DNA of 64,000 nucleotides from Aporrectodea caliginosa (Eukaryota; Annelida; Clitellata; Crassiclitellata; Lumbricidae), in the NCBI GenBank assembly GCA_020284085.1, contig JACEVL010000153.1, positions 708,256 to 772,255 on the forward strand, read 5' to 3'. The translations under genes and the position numbers were made by a program. The first letter of the stretch is position 1, and each line of letters starts with the position of its first letter. Shown piece after piece: positions 10,546-21,369 of the stretch. The notes below the pieces were generated by a model. That model was not told the origin of the DNA and made no database searches. It saw only the letters and a list, made by a program, of their open reading frames with translations.

Positions 10546-11925
10546 TGAAGGTTGGTACATGTGTTAACTGCGAATTTACTCAGAAGAGTACACTGTACAT
10601 GGAAATACAGTAATCGCGGAGCCTTAGCTGAAATATATATATATGGTTGTCAAAAATGGCTAAAAAGGTGTCTAGCATTATCTTATAATTTTACCCACAT
10701 CTCATGCATCTTTGTATTGTATTTTCGCTTAATCAATCAAAAGGAGTAAAGAGAACGCTGCTTCTTTACATTTAATGTTGTTTAGTCATTTAACTTTAGA
10801 TGTTTAGTTAAATAGGAGTTTGGCTTAGTTTGTATGACTGTACTGCTCTAACCTTAGATATACATTACAATGTGTCCCGATGAAAAGTAGACCCCAAGAA
10901 GATGTGTCATAACTCGGTCAAAACCTTAGCATTTGCCTGAAATTTTAAATACAACAACAGTAGCCATTCACCATCAAATCGTAACGCCGTTTGGAAATGT
11001 TTGTGAATTTGTCAAGTTTATGAACGTTTGAGATGCGGGAAAACGGGAAGTTTCCAACATACATGAGCCATAAGGAAGTGAAGTTCAGCTACAGCTGGTG
11101 TTCAAAATGTTTTCATCGTTCACAGACATACGACCGCAGACGTGGACGCCACTGTTTGATGGCAACGGCCTTTTCATCCATTTTTTCGGGTGTGCACGTT
11201 ATTTTACTTATGAAACGTTCGCACCGTATACGTAGATTTCGTACTTTGAAAAACATTGGAAATCACTGAGTAAAAATTACAGAGTCGCTGAATATAAAAG
11301 CATCACTGAAACGATATCTAAGGTGTCCAAGTTGGCGTTTCCTTTACACGCGTAACCCTTCATTAGACTGGTCATTTCTAGCGCGCCTACATAAAATGGG
11401 AATCTTGCACAAAAGCGAGTAACAGAATAATCAATCATAATAAATTTTAAACAAATAAGCTTTAAGTTAGTTTTGAAAATCGATAATGTTGCGGATTTCG
11501 GATAAAGTTCGGGAGTTTATAACTAATTACGAAAGAAAGAGTGCAGTGGTAGCAGAAGCTTCAGGAGTCTTACGCTGCCGGGTCCTAAACTTACCCCACG
11601 TACCAATCGATGAGTTAACGACATAAAATTATTAGGATAAATAACAATCCACTAGACGTTACCGCAATAATATCTATAAGGGCGACCGTCTTCTTGGACA
11701 CCTTAAAAAGTCTGTCATACGAAGCTATATATTGACAGAGGCAATATTGCAATACATTGTTACGGCTGTTTTCGGGTTCACTCAGGCTGTTTTCTATTTA
11801 ACTGAACTTACAATCTGCATTAAGTCAAAATAATTCCTGTGGACGCAAACGGCCTTTTTTGCCAAAAGATGTCGTTGTATTCTAGTTCCATCCATTCATC
11901 TAATTTACCTGTAGATCAGTAAAGT
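10546..11925. other. Repeat-rich intergenic DNA, no gene recognised
   Basis: Holds AAGGTGTC repeats (10660 and 11314 plus; 11697 minus) and short spurious ORFs with no recognisable domain. Confidence 0.5.
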
Positions 11926-12632
11926 GTGGCTTTCTCACGAGATGACGCCAGCGCCGGGAGAAAAATCATTATAATAGGTTCCGGTTTTGGCCCGATGGAT
12001 TTTGTAGTTGCAATCTCAGACAGCCATATCAACAAATGCAATCGCATTTTTAAATATGCAGATGATAGCTACGTCGCTTTCCCCGCATCAGTCATCACTA
12101 CCACTTAGATGGAGTTTGAGCACATCAGTGTATGGGCAGTAGTGTAGTCCTAAAAAATGAAGTGGGGGAACGCCTGGATATTGAAGTAAGCAGATGATAA
12201 GTGCCATCTTGCAAGAATTTTGCATACTGTGTATGGGCACACAATTGCAACATCAGCCGTAACTCGAACAAGTTCAGTGACATAATATTCACTCGTCCCC
12301 TCCGATCAAAGCCAACTCACCACTCCCTGCGGCCCCGGTCACGTAACCGTGAGCTCCCAAGGTTCTACAAGCTGACTCAGAAATGCTTCCTTGCCAGGAT
12401 GCAATAAAAAAATAAACAAGGTTTTCTTAGATCTGGCTGTTTAAGCTCTTCATTTTCGCCCTACGCCTAACCCTAACTCTTCCTCACCTAGTATGTTCTC
12501 TTGATATACAATAATTTCTCTTAATTTCTCTTCTCTCATTCAATTCTTGGTTTGTATATGTAATTTTTGGAATGTATTAAGCTTGCCATGTACAGTGCTG
12601 TGCGTTTGCTAGTGCTGCTCAATAAAAAATAT
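11926..12632 (+). pseudogene. Internally deleted LINE: RT catalytic box to 3' tail
   Basis: The plus strand encodes INKCNRIFKYADDSYVAFP, containing the YADD catalytic box of non-LTR RT. After a deletion it continues with a C-terminal LRPRSRNRELP motif, a frame-broken remainder, a 3' UTR and a tail ending CTCAATAAAAAATA at about 12632. The normal distance between these motifs is far larger, so most of the RT thumb region is gone. Confidence 0.65.
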
Positions 12633-13195
12633 ACATAGTCGGCTATTAGCTTGAACACGATTATCGATTTGACCAGACTTTGATTTAGTTTCGCTATCTT
12701 TACTTTCCGATGCACCAAAAAGCTGTCAACATTGACTCTCGACATGGCCTTCAACTTTCACCAAAACACGAACAATCCATACCCATACCCATGGATAGGA
12801 GTCGAAGAAAATTCTTTTTTTAACATTGAAAGCTTTTTGGTTTCGGCAAGGTCGGTGGTTTTTAACGAGCAACCAATCTCTATCGATTTCTTAGACGTGC
12901 AGCATTACTACACAGTCTTAACCCTTAGGCTACCGAGGTTTTTTTTGTAACACTGGCTACCAAGTGCGGGGGTGGTAGCCCGAGGGTTAACGAAACGAGC
13001 GCTCTAACCAATCGCAATTGTAGTTCTGAGAGTTTAACATCTTTTTGCCTTTAACAATGTTTAGCGATGAATCCACAGTTTAGCGGCAGCTTATAACAAC
13101 ATAGGCCGTTGTCGCCGACAAAGATTATTTTTTTGACATATTAACACAATGTTTAGCTTGTTTACTATTTAACTATGTGTGGTAACAAGGACCAT
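12633..13195. other. Intergenic, nothing recognised
   Basis: Short ORFs on both strands show no domain. Confidence 0.45.
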
Positions 13196-13198
13196 TAG

Positions 13199-13238
13199 TG
13201 TCGCCCTCCTCCTTTATCCAGGCTTGGGACTGGCACTG
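13199..13238 (-). repeat. Dispersed 38-bp motif, copy 1
   Basis: The minus strand reads GTGCCAGTCCCAAGCCTGGA then TAAAGGAGGAGGGCGAC. Other copies are at 13733 (+), 14431 (+), 15749 (-) and 38532 (+). Family not identified. Confidence 0.75.
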
Positions 13239-13555
13239 TTAGAAAGCGAAAAGTGGCGGAGTTACAACGTTTAGCTTTCGAGTTTCAAGCATATAATTGA
13301 ATTTTATAGCATTAGCTGACCACGGTTTAGAGCAGTGTTAAAATATTATTACTTGTGTATTTGGACACCTTTTAAACAATTTCACACAGTGCTATAAAGA
13401 AACCAAAATGTTAAAAATAGCGCTAATGAATAAGGAGGTTGTGTGTAACATACCATGATTAAATACAAACTAACTTACCAGCCGTAAGTCGAAAAGGCTG
13501 TATTAATGCTACGTACTATGGAGAAATGTTCTGAACAATTATTGCCACCGTTCCT

Positions 13556-13690
13556 ATTCATTCATTATTCATTCATTCATTCATTCATTCATTCATTCAT
13601 TCATTCATTCATTCAGAGGACTTATATAGCGCGCGGCCCCCCAGATGACCTACTCAGAGGCGCTTCCAGCCCAACTCCGGCGATAGAGAA
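13556..13690. repeat. (ATTC)n array abutting an L2-type SINE tail
   Basis: About fourteen ATTC units (13556-13615) run directly into GAGGACTTATATAGCGCGCG and a TCAGAGGCGCTTCCAG segment. This is the reverse complement of the GGCGCTATATAA hairpin tail found at other loci here. Confidence 0.7.
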
Positions 13691-13732
13691 CAGCTATCGT
13701 TAAACTGTGAATCCTATCCTAATGAGCAGCGA

Positions 13733-13770
13733 GTGCCAGTCCCAAGCCTGGATAAAGGAGGAGGGCGACT
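13733..13770 (+). repeat. Dispersed 38-bp motif, copy 2
   Basis: GTGCCAGTCCCAAGCCTGGA followed by TAAAGGAGGAGGGCGAC, identical in core to the copy at 13199 on the opposite strand. Confidence 0.75.
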
Positions 13771-13863
13771 ATAATTATCTTTGTTATCACAGTGTCGTAA
13801 AAACTGAAACTGCTACTACTAATGAACATTACAAAATGCTGCTCTTTATTTCTGTCCCTTTCT

Positions 13864-13890
13864 GATGTAATGTAATGTAATGTAATGTAA
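13864..13890 (+). repeat. (ATGTA)n microsatellite
   Basis: Five tandem ATGTA units. Confidence 0.9.
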
Positions 13891-14110
13891 ATCTTCTAAA
13901 ATTTCTCAGCGTCCACAAAAACCACGTCAGGAAGACCAGCTTAAACACCGGCGCTATATCAAATCAAGTCTGCAATAGCCAGACTGCTCTGTTCGTTCCG
14001 ATGCCTGGTCAAAATCCGGGAGGTCACGCCGAGGAGACAGCATGGTGCTACGGTCGTAATCGGTGATGATGGTGGTCGTGTGGTGGCGCAGGAGTAGAAC
14101 TAATAACATT

Positions 14111-14111
<1 letters not shown>

Positions 14112-14159
<48 letters not shown>
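14112..14159. repeat. (TA)n microsatellite
   Basis: About 23 TA units. ORFs through it are Ile/Tyr artefacts. Confidence 0.95.
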
Positions 14160-14161
<2 letters not shown>

Positions 14162-14430
14162 AACATCGTGAAACGTCGGAATACGTTAATACATTTACGT
14201 ATACGTAGGTCCTGTAGTAATATTGTATTACGCCTTACGAACTCTGACAACTCTTCAAAACTAATTTCTGTCGAAGTCAGCGGCCTCTGCTGCCTTAATA
14301 ATAAGTCGCTTAACTATCCATCCATCCTACAAACAATTAAGAAAACTAGTTGACCCTTTGTCAATGTGTCAAGCATGGGTATGGTAAAGTCAACGTCATC
14401 GGCCTTAGCAGACGGAAAATGTTTCCTGGC

Positions 14431-14468
14431 GGTGCCAGTCCGAAGCATGAATAAAGGAAGAGGGCGAC
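14431..14468 (+). repeat. Dispersed 38-bp motif, copy 3
   Basis: A diverged copy: GGTGCCAGTCCGAAGCATGA, ATAAAGGAAGAGGGCGAC. Confidence 0.65.
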
Positions 14469-14479
14469 GCTTATCAACA

Positions 14480-16650
14480 TTGTTTACGACACAGGGTCGT
14501 TAAAAAGAAATGTTCTAAATGTCAGAAAATAAGATGCTTTACTTTGATGCGTAAGACCGGCGTCAGAGATCCTTGCAGATAGAATATGCCATATAACCAA
14601 TGGAGAATGCGCTTATGTATATCTCTGTATAACGTGATAATACGTCGACATAAAAATTGTACTTTTAAGTTAATCCTAATTTAGTATTATTTAGTACATT
14701 GTATATCAGGTAGTAAAATAATAGTAAGAGGATTTATTGTTAAACGATATTCTTGCGGTCGTCATGGCCGATCTGAGCTCGTCAGGTCTACATTTTTGTA
14801 TCGGGAAAAGATAACACAGATGATTGAACGCATATGGTGGTTTATATAATTTCGAAAGGAAGCAATTTAAAGGTGTCTAATTAAACGTTGACCTTGTAAT
14901 TATTACATATGTATCAAGAAATGCAGCTGTGTATAGGACTCTGCCAATGTCCGTACGCAGCACAAAACCAACAGGTTAACCACAACTTGTGGCATCAAGG
15001 AACGTTGACGCAGGCAGCAGATATTTCGAACAGTTCTGACCGTTAGTATGGCATAATGCATCCCCTTCTGTTCAGACCCTGTTCTTTTGTTAATTTATCT
15101 ATCATCACATTAACAGAAAATGCTTAACGTGACTAAAGACTAAGTAATTATAGTGCTACTCTGCACGTTATAAAGGTGTATAACGAGGGCGTTGTATTAT
15201 CAAATAACAATTATTTTCTTATCTTATCTTTTTCAATTCCATTTTAGTTTATACAGCGCCTCTCGCAAACTATTCAGAGGCGCTCTCAGCACGGGAGCCA
15301 TTGTTTCCATTGTTCCATTAATTTGTGGTTACCAGAGCCTCTGACGTCGACTTACCTCACTCTATTCAAGTGATTTAATGGTTTAGGGTAGGATGGACAG
15401 TTTAACGACATCTGTTGGCCTACATGGCGAAACCTAAATCTCATCTTTTCCTCATTTACTCCGACGGCTGTTTCCGTGTCGTCTAGGAATTCCTCATTGG
15501 ATATCCGAGTATACGCTATAACACGGTTTCAGAGATTGCCCATAATATCCAGAGCTGAACAAAATCTTATACTAAAAAGATCGATGACGTCGACAGAAAT
15601 TAATTTAATCAGTTCTCACCGTTTCAATGACAAAATTGACAAAACGTAGTTCATTAATATTCATTGTTTGACGGCATAAGGTAACCGTTCAATGAGTTTG
15701 TCAGTTGCTGTTTTACGACACTCTGTCAAAGCAAAGATGATTAGGGTTGCCGTCTTCCTTTCTCCAGCCTTAGGACTGGCACTACAACATGTAGAGCAGT
15801 GGCTGAGTTAGGCAGCTATTTATAATTGTTATTCCAAGGTTTAACGTGGTCTTATGACATCAAAGCCTGTTGACACCAATATTAAATCATCACAATGATA
15901 GTTGATACGCAGCTGATTATACAAGAATATAATTATAGCATTGGTGAAAACGTTTAAAAGGTGTCTAACTAGTGAGCTACAATTTCCGATGAATTAACGA
16001 TATCTTGTGGATTCCATGATCGTTGACTTCTGCCTTGCCACATGTATTCTTCTAGGCTACTGAGTGGAACTGGCTAAAACAATGAAGTTTGGGCATAGGC
16101 CTACGCTTTCTCACGAAACGTCTCATGCTGGTGCTGGTTTCACGGTCTTGTATAACTGCAGAGTCGCCACCTAGCCTTATGAATACTCTTTCTTTCAGGC
16201 AAAGTCGTATGGCGCTATATAAACCGATGAATGCGTTTAGCGGCGATACCAACTGTCAGCATTTCTCTGTAATCAGGGCCTTTAGCTAATCTGATGTTGC
16301 CCTGTACTTTGGCTTAGATCTTAACTGAACTTATAAGGCTACTTTACTTTTACTTAAGAATGGAGTTTGCTTCCAAATGAGCTATATAAGTTTATAACTG
16401 AGTTTAAGTCCAATCCGTTACTGAGTGACTACGATCAGAACTATGAATACAGCTATGACTTTGACTTCGTCTTCTCAGTGACTGGAAATTCACGTACATT
16501 ATGACTACAGCCATGTTATTGTTACGACTGTGAAAATGACTTCGACTATTACCCTGACCACGTGATTAGCTTCCTAGTAGCGGTTGTGAAATTATAAGTT
16601 TACAAATACGATTACGATGGAGTCTAATCGCACGGATATCACGGACGTGG
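14480..16650. other. Intergenic DNA with dispersed repeats, no gene
   Basis: Contains AAGGTGTC copies at 14866, 15170 and 15954, a reverse L2-type tail (TTTATACAGCGCCTCTCGC) near 15248, and a minus-strand copy of the 38-bp motif at 15749-15784. No coding signal. Confidence 0.5.
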
Positions 16651-16851
16651 CAGTGGGCATTAGGGTGGAGTGAAAATGGCAAAAAAAATTTTTTTTCTGA
16701 ATTTCAATTAGCTAGATATGTCAAAAGGTGCCAATAGATCAATAGAACACTGTGTAAAAATTACAAGATTTTTGATTAATGTTTTGATCGCCCTTCGCAA
16801 CTGTTTATTTTGCAATACTAAGCGACATCAGAACAATATAGGTAGATTAGT

Positions 16852-16976
16852 GTCTACACTCTACACAGAGTCTACAGTCTACACTCTACAGTCTACACTC
16901 TACACAAGTCTACACTACAGTCTACACTCTAGTCTACACTAGAGTCCACACTCCGAGTCCACAGTCCACAGTCTAG
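16852..16976 (+). repeat. GTCTACACT-type minisatellite inside the transposon
   Basis: Imperfect tandem repeats of GTCTACACT/CTACA and GTCCACA, close to the left end of the TIR element. Confidence 0.8.
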
Positions 16977-17068
16977 GTAAGGTAGTCAACTAGTCAATAG
17001 TCATCTTAATGCAATCAGTTGCCTTGATTATTACAGTATCTTTGATTTCAAAGTCACAAACAGTTAGG

Positions 17069-18240
17069 CTACAAGGTGATGTGAGAGAAGTCACGTTTTG
17101 ACTCGAACGTCGGCATTAGCTGTCGAGAAGCGACGCGTGCATGGGTGAAGCCATCACGCGATTTCTGTCCACAAACAGCTATCGCCGCCTTGGTCACCAG
17201 CTTCACGTGTCTTTCCACAGCCTGCGTGTGGCTGGGGAATTTTGGGAAGGTGACTGTTGGAGTCACCTCCGTCGTGATGAGATCCCTGAGCTCAGTGTCT
17301 GTCATTGCCTTGATTACGGGAGGCTCCGAGATAGAGCAGACTGCCCAGTCGATCATGTCGAAGTATTCCACGGCGTTGAAGTTGAGTTTTGCGGGAACCT
17401 TGAACGTCGAGTGCCTGAAATAGATGGCGCAGGGGCAGCTCATTGGCATGGAGCAGACATATCAGCCACTGCAGAGGATGCTGGAAGGTTTCTTCCAGTC
17501 GCCAGATAACGCCCGCTATGTGTCCCGTGTTCACGTTTGTGCCGTCACACTCTACAACTTTAATGTTCTCTGTCTTCGCATTCCGCTCTTTCAAACTAGC
17601 GACTAATGACTCAGCTATGTCTTTGCTGGAGCCTGATGGCGCAGTCGTGTGGCTGAAGTATGAAGAACCCGGCTCTGCGATGATGCTTATGTGTTCTTCC
17701 GTGCGGGTTTTTCTGTGGTACTTGTTGTCGTCGCCGAGAACTTGTGTCAGCGTTCGATCCCATCAAAGAATACTCCCTCCATGCCAGTGTGAGTGTGGTC
17801 GAACTGGTCAATGTGGTCATCATTCTGCTGAAGTTCCTTACGAGTTTTGCTGCGTTCTCGGCGGATCTTGCTTCGATCGATTACTTTAGATCAGTCGATC
17901 GGCGACACGAGACCAAGATCATGCAGAACTGATGTTGCTAATACAGCAGCCGATCTATCCGAGACTCCGGTCCGATCGCAAGCTTTAGCGAGTGAAGGTA
18001 GCGACATTGTCATTTTTTGACATTGGCGATTCTGCTTTGGCTTAGTTTTAACTGATTCTGGAATGTACTCAATCTCATCGACAGTGGCACTGTCACTGTC
18101 AGTGTCCGACGAGTCCGTGTCGTCTTCGGCAGAATTGGCTTGACTTTTTTCTCACCGGCCTTATGCTTCTTCATTCGTTTGAGATTGGCTTCTTCTCGCT
18201 CGAGTTGCATTGAAATAAAGCGAAAACGTCTTGATTTCAC
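17069..18240 (-). pseudogene. Transposase-like pseudogene, frameshifted and internally deleted
   Basis: Minus-strand segments in order: a basic region (18240-18010); LAKACDRTGVSDRSAAVLAT with a stop soon after; a KIRRERSK basic patch; AEPGSSYFSHTTAPSGSSKD; VVECDGTNVNTGHIAGVIW and LQWLICLLHANELPLRHLF (to about 17430); and, in another frame, FNAVEYFDMIDWAVCSISEP, PSHTQAVERHVKLVT and RQLMPTFESKRDF (to 17069). I recognise this as a protein repeatedly annotated as uncharacterised in invertebrate genomes. Here two frame breaks and a missing middle show it is dead. Its position inside the TIRs argues that it is the element's own transposase or accessory protein. Confidence 0.65.
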
Positions 18241-18592
18241 AGCCAGAAACCGCCATGAATGACCTAGTTTTCATACGCCATCCGAAATATTTCTTGTAGC
18301 GCACTCGTTTTACTTTCTAAATAATACTTTTATTATGCTATTGGATGGTTCTGTTAAACTGTGTCACATTATGTAAATCAAACCTACCTTTGGCATCGTC
18401 GAAATGCTTCATTTAAGCGCCCACTTAAATGGTTATAATGCCAATTATTTCAATCGGGCGAAGGGCGATCAAGCAGTTGTCAGAAAATAATATCATTTGG
18501 CAGGATTGTTACTATGGACATTTGGCACATTTTTAATAGTCTAGCTTATAAAAAGGAAAGAATTTTTTTTCTCACTCCACCCTAGTGGGCAT

Positions 18593-19189
18593 ACCTTACT
18601 ATAGAGAGAAACCATTTTCTTGCACACCTTTTAAAGTTTTATATACTCCTTATAAGTAAAACTAAACAATCAAAGTTTATCAGTAAAAATGTCCCTTTAA
18701 TGATGCCAGTGATCATAATGTCCGTTGGCAGATTGTTCTAGTCAGACGGACCACAGAGGACCAGACGCGTGGAGCTCCCGCGGACGCGCCATAGCGCGGA
18801 ACCACGAATTGGCCATGGGTAGCCGAACACAGCCGGCGGTGACCGGTACAGCTTAAGACCGGTGTGAGGAACTTCGAGATCTAGTCTGGTTCCCAGGCAG
18901 CGATCGAAGCCCGGCCAAATGAGAGAGTTGAATTAGAGATTTGAGTCAAACACAACGACCAGTTGCGAGCTAAACAGCTGCGTTTGGATGGGTTTAAGAA
19001 CAATCCTTTTTCTCCCCTCCTAGATTTAACAAGACAATCGGAATCCTGAAGTTGCTAAGAGCTACTCAGAGATGAACGCAGTTCATCAGCTCATTCACAA
19101 TAGCTACGCCATGTCAGAAGCAATGTCCCGGGACAATAAGTGTGGGTGTAAGTAAGCCCGGGTTATAATAACAAGTTATTTTACAGCAA
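18593..19189. other. Intergenic, GC-richer, nothing recognised
   Basis: No ORF of note. Holds one minus-strand AAGGTGTC-type repeat near 18623. Confidence 0.4.
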
Positions 19190-19450
19190 GGGTGTGAAAG
19201 AGCCGGCCAGCGGGCCTTTCTGATCTGCCGAGGATGATTTTTGAAGCCAAATTTGACAGTTTGTAGCTTTGTATGCTAAAAAGTGTACCATTTAAGAGTT
19301 AGTTTTGCCAAACAGTTTCTCACCGAGCCCCTCCCAAATCCCTCCCTCTATTTTGCTCAGGCACCTTTGGCAGGGGGCCAAAGTGGCCTGCCTGCCACTT
19401 GCTGGAAAATATTTCTACTGGCTCGCCGTTAAAAAGGTTTGACACCTCTG
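19190..19450. mobile_element. hAT-like 3' terminal fragment
   Basis: Contains AGGGGGCCAAAGTGGCCTGC and ends AAAAAGGTTTGACACCTCTG, which resembles the terminal region of Charlie-like hAT elements. No matching left end was found. Confidence 0.5.
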
Positions 19451-20400
19451 TTTTAAAGGCTTCTTGTGGCCACTAGAGCCGTTGCGTCGAAGTTGACTGT
19501 AACAAAATAATGAAGAACTGATAAGGAAATTGCAGAGCGTGGAGCTTCGTTGAATATATAGCGCTGCCGAAACGATTTCTAAGGTGTCCAAGTTGACGTC
19601 GCCATTACACTCTTATGTAATAGCGTCCACGCCTGTAAGGCTAGGTCTACGCTAATAAGGGCGACGGATGCTCTATTCGGCCCCGGCTTGATGGGGCTTC
19701 ATGGGGGAGAGGGACCACGTGTCTTCAGGCTATTATACGGCGACTGGTACGGTCTAGATATCTTCCGGAATCGTTCCCCATGCGGGTCAAAAGGAGGACA
19801 GACAACCTCTAATTCGTCTAAATCTTTGTCCAGGATGGAGGCAAGGGGTTCGTGACCCTCGGCTGGAGGGTAACCATCTATTGATATGATACCTCTGGGT
19901 TTCGTGACGAGCCTTCCCTAAATGGTTAATCATTTATTCTGTTTGTTTCCTTCACGTACTCCCTATCCGGACCTCCAGGGACTTCGAACCCGGTCAACGA
20001 ATCACGATCGTCAACCTCCTCTTCTTCCTACAGTACTTTACTACATGTACATTCGGAAACTATCAGCGGAAATAGTTTATCAATCTTTGTTAGGAACGCT
20101 TTGGTCAATTTCGGAAAGGAATGCATCAATTGAAGACATCGGTCTACATCAGATTCCATTGTATTGTGTAACAGTTTGACAATTAACTGCAATTGATTAC
20201 AGAAATAAAATGAATTAAAGATATCTAACAGAATTAATCGTGTTTTCTATTCTTTCTTACACTTCGAAAGAATCTGTTTAATTAATTAATCAAATCAGAC
20301 AATTATTGAGTCTGAGCTTTGACCTCTTAACCTAGATACATCATTAATCAAGCTGCGCTCAATCTAACTAGAGTAGTAGCAAAACTAAGCGGCTGGGCCA
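19451..20400. other. Intergenic, nothing recognised
   Basis: An AAGGTGTC repeat sits at 19574, preceded by ATATAGCGCTGCCGAAACGA. The 85-codon ORF near 20 kb has no recognisable domain. Confidence 0.45.
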
Positions 20401-20403
20401 AGA

Positions 20404-20502
20404 ACCTAACATAGGTCCAAAATCAGCGTGCACGAACCTAACATAGGTCAATTCGCCAACCTCCCCCGTGCACGAACCTATGTTAGGTCCAATTCGCCAC
20501 CC
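20404..20502. repeat. Direct repeats with an inverted core ahead of the SAP-like ORF
   Basis: Two 30-base direct repeats share GTGCACGAACCTA...TAGGTC and AATTCGCC flanks, but the core reads CTAACATAG in one (near 20437) and CTATGTTAG, its reverse complement, in the other (near 20470). A third partial copy lies at 20404. Confidence 0.7.
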
Positions 20503-20691
20503 GCCCTCTTGCCAATGACTCATATCGAAACTATTGGAAATCCCCGCAGTATCGATAAGATCGCGCAACCCACCGCCGAGTCAACGCGTAATTATAGGGA
20601 CTAATTTCTGTAGTGTCGTGCGTTGTCGGCCTGTGTAGGCACGTGTGAAAAAAAACGAAAAGGGTTTAAATTTTTTTTCCTGTGTAACAAA

Positions 20692-21183
20692 ATGGACAGC
20701 GCAACGAAGACAGTAAATCAATTACGAAAAATTGCCAAAGAGAAAGGCATGAAAGGATACTCGAGACTGCGAAAAGCGGAACTCGTAGCACTCATATCGC
20801 CGGGACCTGTACAATGTATTACGGCCGAACACGAAAGCAATCTGTTAGACGCACCGGTTCCTGACATTATGGTTCCAACGCTTGTTCCGGGTAAGTACAC
20901 GCCGCCGTCTAATACTTGGAAATCAAATTTCAGTAATGTTTTGAATGAGGCGAAGAATAAGGTAAGGTTCAAACTCAACACCTTTTCAGATTGGTTGATT
21001 AATTTCGTAGTTCCTCGAGAACAGAAGCCTGTGAATGAAAGATTGGACGCGTTGAAGTCAGAGGTTTCGAGTATTTTCAGCAAAATTAATAAGAAGAAGT
21101 TCGAAATCCTAGAGACCGCGAAGGCTATCAAGGGATTTACAAAGCGATACACGATCGACGGAGTTGATGGTATCGACGCCTAA
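20692..21183 (+). CDS. SAP/Rho-N-like domain protein, probably Polinton-derived
   Basis: 163 codons from an ATG in good context (AAAATGG); an upstream in-frame ATG at 20623 gives an unlikely Lys/Phe-rich leader. Residues about 8-35 (TVNQLRKIAKEKGMKGYSRL, then RKAELVALI) form a helix-turn-helix SAP or Rho-N-like fold typical of nucleic-acid binding. A conserved DAPVPDIMVPTL segment, a PVNERLDALKSEV helix and an IKGFTKRYTIDG motif follow. I recognise this combination as the start of longer proteins tied to Maverick/Polinton-like elements in aquatic invertebrates, but here a stop follows the IDG motif and no polymerase, integrase or capsid gene is nearby. AATAAA at 21290 supports a self-contained transcript. 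Function unknown. Confidence 0.6.
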   Translation: MDSATKTVNQLRKIAKEKGMKGYSRLRKAELVALISPGPVQCITAEHESNLLDAPVPDIMVPTLVPGKYTPPSNTWKSNFSNVLNEAKNKVRFKLNTFSDWLINFVVPREQKPVNERLDALKSEVSSIFSKINKKKFEILETAKAIKGFTKRYTIDGVDGIDA

Positions 21184-21287
21184 CGATATTTGATTGAAGT
21201 TCAATCGAGACCAGCCAACCTGTGTGCTGTCTGCGATTGTGATATTTGACGGGCTGACTTAAATTTAACTTATTTGATTCTTTCTAT

Positions 21288-21297
21288 TAATAAAGAT
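21288..21297 (+). terminator. Candidate polyadenylation signal
   Basis: AATAAAG about 105 bases after the stop of the SAP-like ORF. Confidence 0.45.
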
Positions 21298-21369
21298 CTT
21301 TTAAGTTTCCTTCGTTTGTTCGTCGTCGTGTTCGAGAGGCTCGACCGCGACAGACGTGTTCATTTGCAG

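Larger units (their letters stand above)
16661..18584 (-). mobile_element. TIR DNA transposon with 8-bp target duplication, decayed
   Basis: The element is 1,924 bp. Both ends carry TAGGGTGGAGTGA as a 13-bp perfect terminal inverted repeat, with A/T-rich extensions. GTGGGCAT is duplicated immediately outside (16653-16660 and 18585-18592). An 8-bp duplication of the form nTnnnnAn and a TAGGG terminus suit the hAT superfamily, but the encoded protein does not show the hAT C-terminal motifs I would expect, so the superfamily is open. The coding relic lies on the minus strand. GTCTACACT-type repeats fill 16852-16976. Confidence 0.85.

Noticed and set aside
17141..17889. Plus-strand ORFs over the TIR element
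   Set aside because: Antisense shadows of the minus-strand transposase-like relic.
18720..18920. Possible rRNA fragment in a GC-rich patch
   Set aside because: No conserved rRNA segment could be identified.
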